Part shown: piece after piece, positions 60,693 through 64,000 of the stretch | How positions within the stretch are numbered: position 1 is the first letter of the stretch | Layout: each line of letters starts with the position of its first letter | Origin: Balamuthia mandrillaris | Taxonomy: Eukaryota > Discosea > Longamoebia > Balamuthiidae | Direction: 5' to 3' | DNA: 64,000 bases | Assembly (NCBI GenBank): GCA_031835245.1 | Contig: JAVKOQ010000222.1 | Coordinates: forward strand, 1-64,000 | The notes under the pieces: generated by a model | The model's input: the letters and a program-made list of their open reading frames with translations, nothing else | Database searches by the model: none | Told to the model about the DNA's origin: nothing | Program-made: the position numbers and the translations under genes

Positions 60693-61009
60693 GGTCGCTG
60701 TTGCGTTTCGGCGACAAAGCAAAAACGAAACTCTGCCTTGTTTTTTTAATGACAAAAAGAAAAAACGGATTGCAGCCATTCCAAAGGGATGAAAAAAATC
60801 ATCACCGTCGGGAGTCGAACCGAGGATAAGGGGAATTTTTCTTAGAAAAAATTAACATTTCAAGCCAGGAAATTTTTCTTTTAAAGTTCCCGCCAAAAAG
60901 CCACTGCTCTTTTTTCTCACTCGCGAATCATTTGGAGCCCAAAACAAAAAAAAAAAAAACCCAAACGGCTAACAAACAGCAGCAAAAGAACGACAGATAC
61001 TCGATCGTC
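60693..61009. other. Intergenic region with orphan B-box
   Basis: Minus-strand TCGGTTCGACTCCCGA at about 60807-60822 is a T-arm-like B-box followed by a T-run, but I find no matching acceptor stem, so it is probably a tRNA relic. Otherwise A- and T-rich with no coding exon. Confidence 0.4.
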
Positions 61010-61491
61010 ATGAGCGGTTTTCACAGAGGGGGTGGAGGAGGTTTGTAGCCAACAAGCCATCACCCCAGATTTTTAATCATCTCCACTCGAACTTTACGAT
61101 TTTTCCTCTTCGCTCAACGACGTATTTGATTATTGTTCACCCCCTTACCCCCCCTTTCTTTTTCTTTTTTTTTTAAGGATTTGGGGGTCGCATTGGAGGA
61201 GGACATCAATCCACCTTTGACACGACTAGCGCGCCGCGCACACCCCCACAGGATAACTATGGCGGCGGAGGCCACTACAACAGCAGTCCCAGCGGCTTTG
61301 CTGGCGGTGGCGGGGGCTTCAACCCCAGCGAGCACCAAGACTCCCCCAGCAGCCCCTCTGGTAAGGGCGGCGGAAGCAACGTCCCCACCTTCACCCCTGT
61401 CACGGTGAGGCAGCTCTACAACGCACGCCAGGCACACCCTGATGACAGCTTCACTGTCGATGGCAAACAACTCAATCAGGTAAAAATAGAG

Positions 61492-61531
<40 letters not shown>

Positions 61532-62425
61532 TTTTAGTTTTTGTGGCAATAACATGGCGTGTTTTACTACTTGTGAAACGAAGATTACGGTGGTGGGTCA
61601 GATCGTTTCTGTCTCTGTGCAGTCCACGAAGGTGGAACTGCAGCTGGACGACTCCACGGGAAAGATCTACGTTTGCATGTGGCTTAACTTGGAGGAGAAC
61701 AACGAATATGCGGCCGAACAACGTGCTCAATGGAGGTAACATCCCTTTCTCTTTCTCTATCTTTTTCTCTCGGCTCATTCGTATCTTCTTCTCTGTCTTC
61801 TCCATTGATTCAACAGAGAGGGAGTTTACGTGCGGGTGATAGGTCACCTGCGCTCGTTCTTGCAAGCCAGGAGTATCACCGCCTTCAGGATTCACCCCAT
61901 CCAGGACTTTAACGAAATCACATTCCACCTCTTGGACACTATCTACGTCCACCTCTACAACACCCGTGGTCCCTTGGTATCCTTCTCTTTCTCCTTGTTC
62001 AGGACGCGTCTCTGTTCTATCGTCTTGCTTTTCGCTTCTCTCTTTTCAAAAAACAAAGACTTACTTTTCTTCAGGATGCTCAACCAGGAGCGGTAGTATC
62101 TCATGGCCACTCTTCTTCAAGCAGCAGCGGAGGCGGAGGATGGGGAGGTCCCTTCCAACATTCTACTGGTGGTGGTGGTGGCTATGCTCCTCAACAACAA
62201 CGAGGCGGTGGGCATGTAGGAACAGAGGTGGGACAAGCGGTGTTGGAGGTGATTCGCGGGGAGAGAGACGCAAAGGGCATATCAGTACAGAACATAACGG
62301 CGGCCTTGGCCTCCATGGCCACCGACACGCAGATCAGAGACACCATCGAAGCGCTCAAGAACGAGGCCCTCATTTATTCGCCGATGCCCGACCGTTTTCG
62401 TGCCAGTGATTTAGGCGGTCTGTAA
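61010..62425 (+). CDS. RPA2: Replication protein A 32-kDa subunit
   Basis: Single-strand DNA-binding subunit used in replication and repair. Exons 61010-61040, 61178-61479, 61584-61735, 61817-61976 and 62075-62425 give 331 residues. A Gly/Ser-rich N-terminus with several SP sites (SPSSPSGKGGG) corresponds to the phosphorylated tail of RPA32. The OB fold follows: FTPVTVRQLYNARQAHPDD, ITVVGQIVSVSVQSTKVELQ, DDSTGKIYVCMWL, VYVRVIGHLRSFLQARSITA, FRIHPIQDFNEITFHLLDTI. The C-terminal winged helix (VLEVIRGERDAKGISVQNIT, IEALKNEALIYSP) binds repair partners. The intron at 61977 has a GTATCCTTCT donor, U12-like. Confidence 0.95.
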
Positions 62426-62700
62426 ACATCCTCAACCAAGGCGGCGCCAAACCTTCTCTTCCTTATCCTTTTTTTGTATGTCAAAAAAAACTTCTCTCTC
62501 GCTCTTTCTCTTCTTCAGTTTTGCTGTTGCTTTTGCTCTGCACTAAGGAAGAAGATTTGCTGGCCTACTGTCATGACGACACGTCCGTTCTGGTAATGAC
62601 GACACGAAAGTGCTACAAAAAAAACCCCCCGAGGAGAGAGTGGCGACCCCGCAGAGGCCTGTGCCATCGTTACCATCACCACCCAACCACCCAACCCCAT

Positions 62701-62746
<46 letters not shown>

Positions 62747-62819
62747 TTTCCACGAGCAGCAGCAGCTGGCATTGTTTGTTTTTCGTTGGTGAGCAAAAAA
62801 AAAAAAAAAACACTGGACG
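62426..62819. promoter_or_regulatory. Upstream region with TGACGACA repeats
   Basis: Two copies of TGACGACACG (the reverse complement of the TGTCGTCA word seen elsewhere) at 62574 and 62598, 24 bases apart, and a (CT)n tract at 62705-62742 precede the gene at 62820. Confidence 0.45.
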
Positions 62820-64000
62820 ATGAGGTCCTTCAAACCTAAGCTCAAGGGCGTGTTGGACTTTGGGCCAGACTTGGCAAGCAGCTGGAAAGATGGGGAGGAT
62901 GGCCACCACTACCACGACGACGACAATGGCTTGGGCTTGACAGAGGAAGATCTGCTGGCCTCCTCCCTGATGGGTCACAAAGGGCCGCCCCTCCTTCTTG
63001 GGGTGTACTCCAAAGAGTTTGTCATGGAGACCTTTGAGCAGTTTGGCATCACGCCGCGGCTGCATGGGGCTGGCTTTGACCACCTCGAGTTCCAGCTGGA
63101 CACCTCCGACCCGTTTGTGCACCACCTGTTGGTCACGGATGAGCGGCTGAAGCACAACACAACGCCCACCGATCGTCACCTGCTCTCCCTCTTTGTTCGC
63201 CGACAGCAAATGCGAGTCTATGACTTTGTTGCTCGTCCTTCATCGCCTCCACCACAAGTGGGAGGAGGAGAAGCAGAGCGAGCTGGAAGCAAAGGAGAGG
63301 TGAAACGGCTTTACGTGAGGGAGACCTGTAGAGAGTGCAGTGAGTGGATGGAAGGACGGCTGAAGGAGGTGGAGCTGAAGATCAGCGTCATTGAGTGGCT
63401 GTCCATGCAGAACCCCGTGCAAGAGTTTCGAGTGGAACGGCCTCGGTTGCCTGGGCAGGACCATCCTGGCCTTGGCGTTGCTCGTCCGGTGCGACCTCTT
63501 CTCTGCTTCTTGTTCTTCTTCTCTCTCCGCTTCCCTTCATGTTTCTCTCGTGCTCTCCATTTCTCTTCATTCCATATCTTACTCTCTACTTGCAACAGTT
63601 CTTGGACATGCTGTTACATCTAGCTCAAAAACAAGGTGCTCTTCTTGCTGTTGTTTTGTTGCGTTCGGTTGTTGCCTGACTTTAGTTTCTTTCTCTGTTG
63701 CTTTGTAACAGGAAGGGATGGGTTATTGAATAAGCCACAGTACTATCACAACGCGTATCTTTATGCCAACAAAGGCTTTCTGTTCGTGTCTCCACAAGAT
63801 GAAGCTTTCTATCGCACTATCACAATGGACCTTCAACAAGAACTAGAAGACAAAGGGCTTGCTGGTTGGGTGTCCTCCCTTTGTTTTGTTGATTAAGTTT
63901 TTGAATATTTAAGCTCATTAATGGCGCACTCGAAAATGTTTCAGCGGTTTCATGGGCCATCTTTGGCGACTGTTTGCGATGCACTACATCAGGGAATGCC
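62820..64000 (+). CDS. Conserved protein of unknown function, partial
   Basis: Exons 62820-63488, 63599-63635, 63712-63864 and 63945 onwards, running off the right edge. No signal peptide or membrane helix. Blocks GPPLLLGVYSKEFVMETFEQ, HLEFQLDTSDPFVHHLLV, HPGLGVARPVFLDMLLHLAQ, DGLLNKPQYYHNAYLYANKG, FLFVSPQDEAFYRTI and AVSWAIFGDCL recall an uncharacterised bacterial family with the HPGLGVG-type and YYHNA motifs, which I cannot name. If so, the gene could have come from a bacterium and since gained introns. An acidic, His-rich segment near the N-terminus (GEDGHHYHDDDNG) may bind metal. Confidence 0.75.

Overview
The window is nuclear DNA from an intron-rich, AT-leaning unicellular eukaryote. 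Evidence is GT-AG introns in nearly every gene, a nuclear tRNA-Ser, mitochondrial carriers, a P4-ATPase, COPI coat, RPA2, two RasGEFs, an F-box/GTPase fusion and an expansin. This mix, with many Ras/Rho-type regulators and long Q/N/S homopolymers, points to an amoebozoan, perhaps a discosean such as Balamuthia or a relative. That assignment is inference from content, not a database match.

Layout. 1-5.6 kb: divergent pair COPB2 (minus, runs off the left edge) and an SV2-like MFS transporter, then an expansin. 5.9-13.6 kb: acetyl-CoA transporter and RasGEF A. 13.8-17.4 kb: a four-EF-hand protein, tRNA-Ser(AGA), a short-chain dehydrogenase and isopentenyl-diphosphate isomerase. 18.2-22.8 kb: a GATA-finger factor, an SLC25 carrier and a Ser/Thr/Pro/Tyr-rich protein. 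22.9-30.1 kb: RasGEF B and an F-box membrane protein. 32.3-34.5 kb: an intronless GTPase with an embedded zinc ribbon. 34.9-42.6 kb: an atypical carrier, EIF1AD, a small mitochondrial protein, a kelch protein and a coiled-coil protein. 42.6-49 kb: a TCAF/M60-like membrane protein whose frame is broken several times, an acidic protein and a secretory glycosyltransferase. 49.8-55.4 kb: a 27-exon P4-ATPase. 56-64 kb: an intronless ORF of foreign look, an F-box/Rho-like GTPase fusion, a membrane-anchored conserved protein, RPA2 and a gene running off the right edge.

Themes. Genes are packed tightly, often divergently. Membrane traffic and lipid or solute transport (COPI, flippase, carriers, MFS) and small-GTPase signalling (two RasGEFs, two unusual GTPases) dominate. 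Three cross-gene patterns stand out: a palindromic GTCGAC / TGTCGTCA element upstream of about nine genes; CT repeats in introns that always lie on the sense strand of the host gene; and a strong candidate U12-type intron in the flippase gene.

Exon boundaries were read by eye from splice signals, frame continuity and family resemblance. All exon coordinates are proposals.
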